DNA of 64,000 nucleotides from Brevibacillus thermoruber 423 (GTDB lineage Bacteria; Bacillota; Bacilli; Brevibacillales; Brevibacillaceae). Below the pieces are notes generated by a model. That model saw nothing but the letters and a program-made list of their open reading frames with translations. It ran no database searches and was not told the DNA's origin. Position numbers and translations under genes: made by a program. This document shows positions 52,259 to 59,627 of this stretch, one piece after another (position 1 is the stretch's first letter; the number at the start of each line of letters is the position of its first letter). The stretch is taken from contig NZ_KE695649.1 in assembly GCF_000454065.1 (NCBI RefSeq), positions 122,624 to 186,623 of the forward strand, given 5' to 3'.

Positions 52259-52406
52259 GCATCGAGGCAAGAAGAGGCTGCCTGCCTTTCAAAGTATGTC
52301 CAACCGTCCGCGGAACATGCGGCGGGGAATGGGCCGCGTCCGCTCGGGGAACGATAACGGGGAACGCCGATGACACCGGCAATACGTTGGGTAAAGGAGG
52401 ATCCTC

Positions 52407-52571
52407 ATGGAAAAGGACATTGTGGAAATTCCCCAGGTGGACATCCCGGACGAGTTCACGCAGGTGGAGCTGCCGGAGATCGGCGAGACCACGCCCCATC
52501 CGAAACCGGGCAGCCCGCTCGCCTCTGCGGGAGATGCGGAGCGGCCGATCGGCTTTACCGCCGGCCGATAA
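52407..52571 (+). CDS. Short acidic, proline-rich 54-residue protein, unknown function
   Basis: An ATG with a perfect AAAGGAGG eight bases upstream opens a 54-codon frame ending in TAA. The product is acidic and Pro/Glu-rich in its first half (IVEIPQVDIPDEF), with no membrane helix and no cysteine. The ribosome binding site argues for translation. It lies between the divergently oriented repeat-protein gene and the CheY-like gene. No function can be proposed. Confidence 0.5.
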   Translation: MEKDIVEIPQVDIPDEFTQVELPEIGETTPHPKPGSPLASAGDAERPIGFTAGR

Positions 52572-52684
52572 GGGACATGACGGGCCGTTCGACAAAAACA
52601 GCCAATTTCTTTCGTGGACAAGTCCTGCGTTTTCTGTAAAAGTTAAAAGAGAAAGTGCGAGACCGTTCAAGGGGGAAAAGGTGC

Positions 52685-53038
52685 GTGGCCCGTTTGTTGA
52701 TTGTGGACGATGCGGCGTTTATGAGGCGGATGCTGGCCGACATGGTGGCCGGCGAGCATGAGGTGTGCGGGGAAGCCGCCAACGGGATGGAAGCGATCGC
52801 CAAGTACAAGGAGCTGAAACCGGACATCGTCACCATGGACATCAGCATGCCCGAGATGCAGGGCATAGACGCGATGCGCGAGATTCTGGCGTACGACAGG
52901 GAGGCACGGGTGCTGATCTGCTCCGCGATCGGCCACCGTCAAAAAGTGCTGGAAGCGATGAAGTCGGGCGCGCGGGACTTTCTCGTCAAGCCGTTTCAAA
53001 AAGAACAGGTGCTGGATGCGATTTCGCGATTGCTGTAA
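52685..53038 (+). CDS. Stand-alone CheY-like response regulator
   Basis: The 117-residue protein is a single receiver domain with the acidic pair in LLIVDDAAFMRRML, phospho-acceptor Asp in DIVTMDISMPEMQG, the Ser switch in LICSAIG and Lys in VKPFQKEQV. There is no output domain. CheY-type proteins act by direct binding to partners such as the flagellar motor or a kinase, but no chemotaxis genes are nearby. It starts at GTG 52685 behind AAAAGG. It could serve the partnerless membrane kinase at 48762-50597. Confidence 0.9.
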   Translation: MARLLIVDDAAFMRRMLADMVAGEHEVCGEAANGMEAIAKYKELKPDIVTMDISMPEMQGIDAMREILAYDREARVLICSAIGHRQKVLEAMKSGARDFLVKPFQKEQVLDAISRLL

Positions 53039-53044
53039 GGGGAC

Positions 53045-53081
53045 ACGGCCGCCTTTTCCGCAGGGAAGGACGGCCGTTTTT
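53045..53081 (+). terminator. Terminator after the CheY-like gene
   Basis: ACGGCCG and CGGCCGT flank an inner TTCC/GGAA stem and are followed by a T run. Confidence 0.9.
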
Positions 53082-53128
53082 GAGACGTCCGTGATCGGTT
53101 CTCACCCCATGTCTGGTTTTATATCTTC

Positions 53129-53156
53129 TTGAAAAAAACTGAAAATTCAATATAAT
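53129..53156 (+). promoter_or_regulatory. Sigma-A promoter of acoR-lipL
   Basis: TTGAAA and TATAAT are spaced by 16 bases in an A+T-rich stretch, 47 bases before acoR. Confidence 0.8.
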
Positions 53157-53202
53157 GTTAAGGACAGCGGGATTGATTCGGGGAGCGGAGGGTGGAGGAT
53201 GC

Positions 53203-55062
53203 ATGATTGAGGAAAGCGTTTCGCTGCGCATGTGGAAACGTTTTGTTCAAGAAGGTGTATTGGACTCGGCGCGACTCAACAAACGAATCTCGGAATCGTG
53301 GCATCGCTGCAAGAACGGGAAAGTCAATCCGTACGAGGGAAAAGGGAGGATGATCCTGGAGGGAGAAGCCTGGGAGCTGCAAAAGGAAAAAGGCCGCCGC
53401 CTCCTGGAGCTGACCTTGCCGCAGATCAGCCGGCTGTCTCCGTTTATTCGCGATGTGGGCATGATTGCCCTGGTGATCGATCCGGAAGGCTACGTGCTCA
53501 GTATGCAGGGAGAACAGCGAACGCTTCGGGAGGCGCACGCGATCAATTTTCGGGAAGGCGTTCGCTGGACGGAGGACGAGGTGGGCACCAATGCGATCGG
53601 CACGGCGCTCATGGCGGGCGAGCCGATCATGATCAACGGTACGGAGCACTATTCGGTCGCGTCTCACTCCTGGAGCTGTTCGGCGGCACCGATCCGGGAC
53701 GGAAACGGAACCTTGATCGGGGTGGTGGATGTCTCCGCTCCGTTGGCCCGCAGCCATCCCCAGATGATGGCCACGGTCTCCTCGCTGGCCTGCTTGATCG
53801 AGCAGGAGTGGATGAAAGAGAGGCAGCGGGATGAACTGGAACTGATGCGGTTGGCGGTGGAAGAGCCGGACGAAGGGGAGCGCCTCTGGGTCGTCTGCAA
53901 TCAGGATCAGCGGGTGGTGTACGCCAGCCGCGGCGTCCGGCAGGCGATGCGCGGCTGGGCGGAAGCGCCCCGCGAACATGTGCGGGAAGCCGGCTTTCGG
54001 GAAGGCTTTCAGATCCCCGTGTTCTCGCTGCGGCACGGAGGGCTGATCGGATACCGGATCGAACTGATCCGCAGCGAGACCCGGGTCCGTCCGCATGCGA
54101 CCGGCCGTGCCGTCTCCCGGGTCCGGTTTCGCGGAGAGGCAGGCACGAGCCGCGCCTTTCAGTTCACCCTGCGCGAAGTCGAACGGATTGCCCCATCGGA
54201 CGGCAATGTCGTGATCTATGGAGAGAGCGGTACGGGGAAGGAATTGATCGCCCGGGCGATTCACGACAGCAGTCCGCGGGCGGAGGGGCCGTTTGTGGCG
54301 GTGAACTGCGGAGCGGTGCCGCGCGAGCTGATGGAAAGCGAATTGTTCGGGTACGAAGAGGGCGCTTTTACCGGAGCCCGGCGCCGCGGCTACAGAGGGA
54401 AGCTGGCTCAGGCGGACGGCGGCACGCTGTTTTTGGATGAGATCGGCGAGATTCCGCACGCGATGCAGGTGGCGCTGTTGCGGGTGCTGCAGGAACGGAA
54501 GGTCACCCCGATCGGGAGCGCGGAGGAGATCACGGTGAACGTCCGCGTCATCGCCGCCACCCACCGCAATCTGCGTCAACTGGTGAAGGAAGGAACGTTT
54601 CGGGAGGATTTGTATTACCGGCTGCACGTGCTGCCGGTCACGGTTCCGCCGCTGCGGGAACGAAAAGAGGATATCCCGTTTCTCATCCGTCACTATTGCG
54701 GCCAGAACGGCTTTGCGCTTGAACTGCCGGTAGACGTGATGGAGGAGCTGCTTGCCTATGACTGGCCGGGGAATATCCGGGAACTGTTCAACGTGCTGGA
54801 ACGGATGAGGGTTTCGCCACGCGAAGAATGGAAGCGCTTTCTGTCGGAGGCGGTTCAGCCGGAATGTTCACCGGGTCTGCCCCCGCAATCCGCAGCGACG
54901 CCCCCTTCCCCGCGCCCCCCGCTCACGTTTCGGGAGCAGTTGGAGAAGAACGCGATCGTCCGGGCGCTGGAAAAGAGCAACGGGAGCGCTTCACTGGCGG
55001 CGGAGATGCTGGGCATCCCCCGCAGCACGTTTTACCGGAAGCTGAAAAAGTATCAGTTGTAG
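53203..55062 (+). CDS. acoR: Sigma-54-dependent activator of acetoin catabolism
   Basis: AcoR turns on the acetoin dehydrogenase operon with sigma-54. The 619-residue protein has a long N-terminal sensory part with a GAF domain (NFREGVRWTEDEVGTNAIGTAL through the DGTLIGVVDVS-like segment), an AAA+ domain with Walker A GESGTGK (340-346) and sigma-54 loop GAFTGA (387-392), and a Fis-type helix-turn-helix (ASLAAEMLGIPRSTFYRKLKKY). GGAGG precedes ATG 53203; an in-frame ATG further upstream lies inside the promoter. It is followed 17 bases later by lipL and then by the acoABCL operon. Confidence 0.95.
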   Translation: MIEESVSLRMWKRFVQEGVLDSARLNKRISESWHRCKNGKVNPYEGKGRMILEGEAWELQKEKGRRLLELTLPQISRLSPFIRDVGMIALVIDPEGYVLSMQGEQRTLREAHAINFREGVRWTEDEVGTNAIGTALMAGEPIMINGTEHYSVASHSWSCSAAPIRDGNGTLIGVVDVSAPLARSHPQMMATVSSLACLIEQEWMKERQRDELELMRLAVEEPDEGERLWVVCNQDQRVVYASRGVRQAMRGWAEAPREHVREAGFREGFQIPVFSLRHGGLIGYRIELIRSETRVRPHATGRAVSRVRFRGEAGTSRAFQFTLREVERIAPSDGNVVIYGESGTGKELIARAIHDSSPRAEGPFVAVNCGAVPRELMESELFGYEEGAFTGARRRGYRGKLAQADGGTLFLDEIGEIPHAMQVALLRVLQERKVTPIGSAEEITVNVRVIAATHRNLRQLVKEGTFREDLYYRLHVLPVTVPPLRERKEDIPFLIRHYCGQNGFALELPVDVMEELLAYDWPGNIRELFNVLERMRVSPREEWKRFLSEAVQPECSPGLPPQSAATPPSPRPPLTFREQLEKNAIVRALEKSNGSASLAAEMLGIPRSTFYRKLKKYQL

Positions 55063-55079
55063 CTGCAAGGAGGAACCCA

Positions 55080-55901
55080 ATGAATCCAATGCCGGTCATC
55101 CGCATGCTCAATACGGCCGCATCCATCCAATCCGGGGACGTTCTGGTTCCGTTCAGCATAGACGAAGCCTACGCCCGGCTGGCGGCGCGGGAAACAGAAC
55201 CGGTGCCGCCACTCGTCCATCTCTGGAGGCATCGGCGGGCGATGGTGCTGGGAGCGCGGGACGCGAAGCTGCCGAATGCGGCTCTGGCAGTCCGGCTGCT
55301 GCGGGAGCGGGGGTGCCAGACGGCCGTCAGGCACTCGGGCGGAGCGGCGGTTCCGCTCGACGGCGGGGTCGTGAACCTGTCGTTGGTCATGCCCGCTCCC
55401 GCCCATGATTTAACCCCCGAACCGCATTTCGAGCGCATGGCGGCCTTGATTCGAGAGGCCCTTGGCACGACGGGAAAGCGGGTGCAAACAGGAGAAGTAG
55501 AGGGAGCCTACTGTCCCGGTTCCTACGATCTCAGCATCGACGGCTTCAAATTCTGCGGGATTGCCCAGCGGCGTCTCACGCGCGCGGTCGTCGTGCAGGC
55601 GTTTGTCCTGACGGAAGGGAGCGGCCGCACATACGGCGAGGCGGCGCGAGACTTTTACCGGATGGCCGGGGAAGGCGCGCCGGCAGGTGCCTTTCCCCGC
55701 GTGGTGCCGGAGCGGATGGCCAGCCTGAGCGAGCTGGGCATGAGCGGGGGAGCGGGCGCATTTGCCGGTCGGGTGCGGGACGTGCTGGCCGGGCTGGGGA
55801 CGGTGGAGGAGATGAACGCCTGCCCCGCCTCGCTGGAAGCAGACGCGAAGCGGTCGCTTGCCGCGCTGAGGGCGCGAAACGGCAGCGTCGGTTTGACATG
55901 A
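55080..55901 (+). CDS. lipL: Lipoyl-protein amidotransferase/octanoyltransferase LipL-like
   Basis: The 273-residue protein belongs to the lipoate-protein ligase fold and fits B. subtilis LipL (YwfL), which transfers octanoyl or lipoyl groups from GcvH to E2 proteins. Matching features are HRRAMVLGARDAKLP, VRHSGGAAVPLDGGVVNLSL, and the AYCPGSYDLSIDGFKFCGIAQRR block with the likely nucleophile Cys145. AAGGAGG precedes the ATG. Its place between acoR and acoA suggests that it modifies the AcoC lipoyl domain. A terminator begins before its stop codon. Confidence 0.85.
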   Translation: MNPMPVIRMLNTAASIQSGDVLVPFSIDEAYARLAARETEPVPPLVHLWRHRRAMVLGARDAKLPNAALAVRLLRERGCQTAVRHSGGAAVPLDGGVVNLSLVMPAPAHDLTPEPHFERMAALIREALGTTGKRVQTGEVEGAYCPGSYDLSIDGFKFCGIAQRRLTRAVVVQAFVLTEGSGRTYGEAARDFYRMAGEGAPAGAFPRVVPERMASLSELGMSGGAGAFAGRVRDVLAGLGTVEEMNACPASLEADAKRSLAALRARNGSVGLT

Positions 55902-55915
55902 ACCGGCGTTTTTTT
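55886..55915 (+). terminator. Terminator overlapping the lipL stop codon
   Basis: CGTCGGTT and AACCGGCG form an 8-bp stem (one G-T pair) followed by seven T residues; the loop contains the last codon of lipL and the stop spans loop and 3' arm. Confidence 0.88.
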
Positions 55916-55957
55916 GTGTCCGCACGCACACCGCGCATGAGACAAAACGGGACGATT

Positions 55958-55972
55958 TGGGAACGTGTCCCA
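55958..55972. promoter_or_regulatory. Candidate AcoR enhancer site
   Basis: TGGGA-ACGTG-TCCCA is a perfect interrupted palindrome about 119 bases before the predicted sigma-54 transcription start. A related half-site, CGGGAC, lies 10 bases upstream. Confidence 0.5.
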
Positions 55973-56002
55973 TCCGGTGCCGCTCGGTGCGGAAGAGGGT
56001 AT

Positions 56003-56042
56003 CGGCGGCGCAGAGGAAAATCCGCGCCGCCGCTCGCTTTTT
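56003..56042 (+). repeat. GC-rich hairpin between the AcoR site and the promoter
   Basis: CGGCGGCGC and GCGCCGCCG form a perfect 9-bp stem with a 12-base loop, followed after five bases by TTTTT. It may be a backup terminator for lipL. Confidence 0.6.
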
Positions 56043-56056
56043 GCGCGACCTTCCGG

Positions 56057-56073
56057 CTGGCACGGGGGTTGCA
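56057..56073 (+). promoter_or_regulatory. Sigma-54 promoter of the acoABCL operon
   Basis: CTGGCACG-GGGG-TTGCA matches the sigma-54 -24/-12 consensus with GG-N10-GC spacing, 60 bases before acoA. Confidence 0.96.
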
Positions 56074-56132
56074 ATCAGTCAGGAGGCACGAGCGGTTTCG
56101 CTGCCAGGAAATCACGATGGGAGGCGTAAGCG

Positions 56133-57125
56133 ATGAAAGCGACACAAGCGGAAGAACAGGTATTGTCCAGCGAACAGGCGAGATGGATGTACCGGAAGAT
56201 GGTGGAGATCCGGCAGTTCGAAGATGCGGTTCACCTGCTGTTCGGGCAGGGCAAACTGCCGGGCTTCGTTCATCTGTACGCGGGAGAGGAAGCGATCGCG
56301 GTAGGGGTTGGCGCCCACTTGAACCAGCAGGACAGCATCACCAGCACGCACCGCGGCCACGGTCACTGCATCGCCAAGGAATGCGACCTGAACGGCATGA
56401 TGGCGGAGCTGTACGGCAAAGCCACCGGTCTGTGCAAAGGGAAAGGCGGGTCGATGCACATCGCCGATCTGGACAAAGGCATGCTCGGCGCGAACGGAAT
56501 CGTGGGAGGAGGATTCCCGCTCGCCTGCGGCGCGGCGCTGACGGCCAAGGTGAAAAAGAGCGGCGCGGTCAGCGTGTGTTTCTTCGGCGACGGAGCCAAC
56601 AATCAGGGAACCTTCCATGAAGGCCTGAACCTGGCCGCCATCTGGAAGCTGCCGGTCGTCTTCGTGGCGGAAAACAACGGGTATGCGGAGGCAACCCCGT
56701 TCACGTACGCCTCGAGCTGTACCCGTATTGCCGATCGTGCAAGCGGTTACAACATGCCCGGCGTGGTCGTCGACGGCAAGGACGTGCTGGCCGTTTACCG
56801 CGCGGCGGGAGAAGCGATTGCCCGCGCCCGCAGAGGCGAAGGTCCCACGCTGATCGAGTGCATCACCTACCGCAATTACGGCCATTTCGAAGGAGACGCC
56901 CAAAAGTACAAAACGGAGGAAGAGAAGGCCGAACATCTCAACGAACGGGATGCCATCGCCCTGTTCCGCAGACATCTCCTCGCCACGCAGACGCTGACCG
57001 CCGACGAGATCAGCGGCATCGAGCGCGACGTGGAAGCGGCCGTGCAGGAGGCGATCCGGTTCGCGGAGGAAAGCCCGTATCCGGATGCGAGCGAACTCCT
57101 GACCGACGTGTATGTGTCCTACTAA
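56133..57125 (+). CDS. acoA: Acetoin dehydrogenase E1 alpha subunit
   Basis: AcoA with AcoB forms the thiamine-diphosphate-dependent E1 that cleaves acetoin to acetaldehyde and an acetyl group. The 330-residue protein has the E1-alpha signature: YAGEEAIAVGVG, STHRGHGHCIAKE, the TPP/Mg motif GDGANNQGTFHEGLNLAAIWKLPVVFVAENN and the phosphorylation-loop region around SSCTRIADRASGYNMPG. GGGAGG precedes the ATG. It is the first gene of the sigma-54 operon. Confidence 0.95.
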   Translation: MKATQAEEQVLSSEQARWMYRKMVEIRQFEDAVHLLFGQGKLPGFVHLYAGEEAIAVGVGAHLNQQDSITSTHRGHGHCIAKECDLNGMMAELYGKATGLCKGKGGSMHIADLDKGMLGANGIVGGGFPLACGAALTAKVKKSGAVSVCFFGDGANNQGTFHEGLNLAAIWKLPVVFVAENNGYAEATPFTYASSCTRIADRASGYNMPGVVVDGKDVLAVYRAAGEAIARARRGEGPTLIECITYRNYGHFEGDAQKYKTEEEKAEHLNERDAIALFRRHLLATQTLTADEISGIERDVEAAVQEAIRFAEESPYPDASELLTDVYVSY

Positions 57126-57142
57126 GGAAGGAGGATGAAATC

Positions 57143-58180
57143 ATGACGAGAAAAATCAGCTTTTCTGCCGCCATCAACGAAGCGATGAAGCTGGCCATGC
57201 GGGCTGACGAAAACGTCATCCTGCTCGGTGAAGACGTGGCCGGAGGCGCGCAGGTGGACCATCTGCAGGATGACGAAGCCTGGGGAGGCGTGCTCGGCGT
57301 GACCAAGGGACTGGTGCAGGAGTTTGGCCGTGAGCGGGTGCTGGACACGCCGATTACGGAAGCGGGCTTTATCGGAGCGGCCATGGGAGCCGCGGCGACC
57401 GGCCTGCGACCGATCGCGGAACTGATGTTCAACGACTTTATCGGCAGCTGTCTCGACATGGTGATGAACCAGGGGGCCAAGTTCCGCTACATGTTCGGCG
57501 GCAAGGCGCAGGTGCCCGTCACGATTCGGACCATGCACGGCGCGGGCTTTGGCGCCGCCGCCCAGCACTCCCAAAGCCTGTACGCGATGTTTACCCACAT
57601 TCCGGGCATCAAGGTGGTCGTCCCGTCCACCCCGTACGACGCCAAAGGGCTGCTGCTCGCTTCCATCGCGGACAACGACCCGGTGATTTTCTTTGAAGAC
57701 AAGACGCTGTACAACACCACCGGTGATGTGCCGGAAGAGTATTACACCCTCCCGCTCGGCAAGGCGGACATCAAACGGGCCGGCAGCGACGTGACGATCG
57801 TGGCCATCGGCAAGCAGGTCCAGACGGCGCTGCAGGCGGCCGAGCGACTGGCCAAAAAAGGCGTCGAGGCAGAGGTGGTGGACCCGCGCACGCTCTCGCC
57901 GCTGGACGAAGACACCATCCTCGCGTCGGTCGCCAAGACCAATCGCCTGATCGTGATCGACGAAGCCAATCCGCGATGCAGCATTGCAACCGATATCGCG
58001 GCCTTGGTGGCGGACAAGGGGTTCGATACACTGGATGCGCCGATCAAGCGGATCACCGCGCCGCATACCCCGGTGCCGTTCTCGCCGGTCCTGGAGGAAT
58101 TGTATCTGCCTTCGCCCCAAAAAGTGGTGGAGGCCGTCTCGGAACTGATCGGAGACGCTTCCATCGCGGCAGTGTCGTAA
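57143..58180 (+). CDS. acoB: Acetoin dehydrogenase E1 beta subunit
   Basis: AcoB completes the TPP-dependent E1. The 345-residue protein has LLGEDVAGG, VLDTPITEAGFIGAAMGAAATGLRPIAELMFNDF, the FRYMFGG segment and the C-terminal transketolase domain with VVDPRTLSPLDEDTIL and VIDEANPRCS. Both the length and the motifs fit acetoin E1 beta rather than pyruvate E1 beta. GGAAGGAGG supports ATG 57143. About 165 bases, holding a decayed AAA+ fragment, separate it from acoC. Confidence 0.95.
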   Translation: MTRKISFSAAINEAMKLAMRADENVILLGEDVAGGAQVDHLQDDEAWGGVLGVTKGLVQEFGRERVLDTPITEAGFIGAAMGAAATGLRPIAELMFNDFIGSCLDMVMNQGAKFRYMFGGKAQVPVTIRTMHGAGFGAAAQHSQSLYAMFTHIPGIKVVVPSTPYDAKGLLLASIADNDPVIFFEDKTLYNTTGDVPEEYYTLPLGKADIKRAGSDVTIVAIGKQVQTALQAAERLAKKGVEAEVVDPRTLSPLDEDTILASVAKTNRLIVIDEANPRCSIATDIAALVADKGFDTLDAPIKRITAPHTPVPFSPVLEELYLPSPQKVVEAVSELIGDASIAAVS

Positions 58181-58317
58181 TCGCTGCGGAATGGTGGCGG
58201 AGCCCGCTGGCCGTCCTGATCACCGGAGAGAGCGGGACCGGCAAGGAACTGTACGCCCGGGAGCGTCCGGTTCGGCGCGGCAGCCGCGCCGGGGGCTCCC
58301 GGCTCGTTTCTGGGTGA
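58180..58317 (+). pseudogene. Relic of a sigma-54 activator AAA+ domain between acoB and acoC
   Basis: Directly after the acoB stop codon one frame reads SPLAVLITGESGTGKELYARE at 58201-58263. This is the Walker A region of a sigma-54-type AAA+ activator, like residues GESGTGKELIARA in acoR. The reading frame then loses all family similarity and stops at 58315-58317. There is no start signal, and no GAFTGA or Walker B is found nearby. It is most simply the stump of an old regulator gene deleted from this place. Confidence 0.7.
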
Positions 58318-58345
58318 CTTTGAAGCAGGGAGAGGAGAGATCGGC

Positions 58346-59614
58346 TTGGCTCATGAAGTGATCATGCCCAAACTGGGCATGGCGATGGTGGAGGGAACCG
58401 TCATCGCCTGGAAAAAACGGGCGGGCGATGCCGTGAAAAAGGGAGAGGGCATCGTCGAGATCAGCTCGGAAAAAATCGAAATGGAAGTGGAAGCACCGGC
58501 CGATGGCGTCCTGCTGCGCATTGACGTTGCCGAGGGAGGCGTCGTTCCCTACGGCACGGTGCTGGGCGTGGTAGGCCAACCGAACGAGACGGCAGCGGCA
58601 GTGCCCGCGGCGGTGTCGGCCGCTGCGCAGGTGGAATCGGCCGCGTCGCTGGCGGCTGCGGAGCCGACGACGTCTGCGACAGCCGTGACAGGAGCACCGG
58701 CTGCAGGAGGAGCACCGGCCCGGTCGCGGGAGGGCGTCAAGATTTCGCCCGTGGCCCGCAAAATGGCGGAAGAGGCCGGGCTGGACTACACGAACATCGC
58801 CGGATCGGGTCCGCAGGGACGCATTACCAAGGAAGATATCGAGGCGGCGCTGGCGGCGAGGGAGAACGAAGGAAACGCGCCGGCCGGGCAGGCAGCGGCG
58901 GACGAGGGGCCAATTGGTGAAACGGGTGCCGAACACATTCCGGTGACGGGAATGCGCAGGGTGATTGCCGAGCGGATGCAAAACAGCCTGATGCAGAGCG
59001 CCCAGCTCACCATGACGGCGCATGCCGATGTGACGGACTTGCTGCGGATGAAGGAACAGGTGTCGGGCGAACTGCAGGACCGCTACGGTGTGAAGCTGAC
59101 CGTCACCGATTTGATCGCCAGGGCGGCGGTGCTGGCCCTGTCACGCCACAAGGAGATGAACAGCGCGTTTCTCGGCGATCGCATCGAGCGGTACGAGGAG
59201 GTTCATCTGGGCATCGCCGTCGCTCTGGAAAAAGGACTGGTGGTGCCGGTCATCAGGCGGGCCGGGAAGCTGTCGATTGCCGAACTGTCCAGGGAGATCA
59301 AGTCGCTGGGGGTTCGCGCCCGCCAAAACCAGCTCGCGCCGGATGAGATGAAAGGCTCCACCTTCACCATCACCAATCTGGGCGGATACGGCGTGGAAAC
59401 CTTTACCCCGATCCTCAACCCTCCGGAGACGGGTATTCTCGGTGTCGGGGCCGTGAGGGATACGCCTGTCTTCGTCGGCGACGAACTTGTGCGGCGAAGC
59501 ATGCTGCCGCTTTCGCTGACCTTTGATCATCGGGTGCTGGACGGCGCTCCGGCAGCGGCATTCCTGGCGGCGGTGAAGCGCTATCTCGAAGAGCCGTACA
59601 GCCTGCTGCTCTAG
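58346..59614 (+). CDS. acoC: Acetoin dehydrogenase E2 (dihydrolipoyl acetyltransferase)
   Basis: AcoC carries the acetyl group on lipoate and passes it to CoA. The 422-residue protein has one lipoyl domain with the modified Lys43 (ISSEKIEMEVEAP), an Ala/Pro-rich linker (about 80-125), an E3-binding domain (KISPVARKMAEEAGLDYTNIAGSGPQGRITKEDI) and a catalytic domain ending in DHRVLDG with His395 and Asp399. It uses a TTG start at 58346, with AGAGGAGAG seven bases upstream, as no ATG gives a complete lipoyl domain. Confidence 0.94.
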   Translation: MAHEVIMPKLGMAMVEGTVIAWKKRAGDAVKKGEGIVEISSEKIEMEVEAPADGVLLRIDVAEGGVVPYGTVLGVVGQPNETAAAVPAAVSAAAQVESAASLAAAEPTTSATAVTGAPAAGGAPARSREGVKISPVARKMAEEAGLDYTNIAGSGPQGRITKEDIEAALAARENEGNAPAGQAAADEGPIGETGAEHIPVTGMRRVIAERMQNSLMQSAQLTMTAHADVTDLLRMKEQVSGELQDRYGVKLTVTDLIARAAVLALSRHKEMNSAFLGDRIERYEEVHLGIAVALEKGLVVPVIRRAGKLSIAELSREIKSLGVRARQNQLAPDEMKGSTFTITNLGGYGVETFTPILNPPETGILGVGAVRDTPVFVGDELVRRSMLPLSLTFDHRVLDGAPAAAFLAAVKRYLEEPYSLLL

Positions 59615-59627
59615 GGAGGACACCCAC

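Noticed and set aside
58201-58345. N-terminal extension of acoC through the Walker A-like stretch
   Set aside because: The stretch is in a different frame and hits a stop at 58315, and the lipoyl domain begins correctly at TTG 58346.
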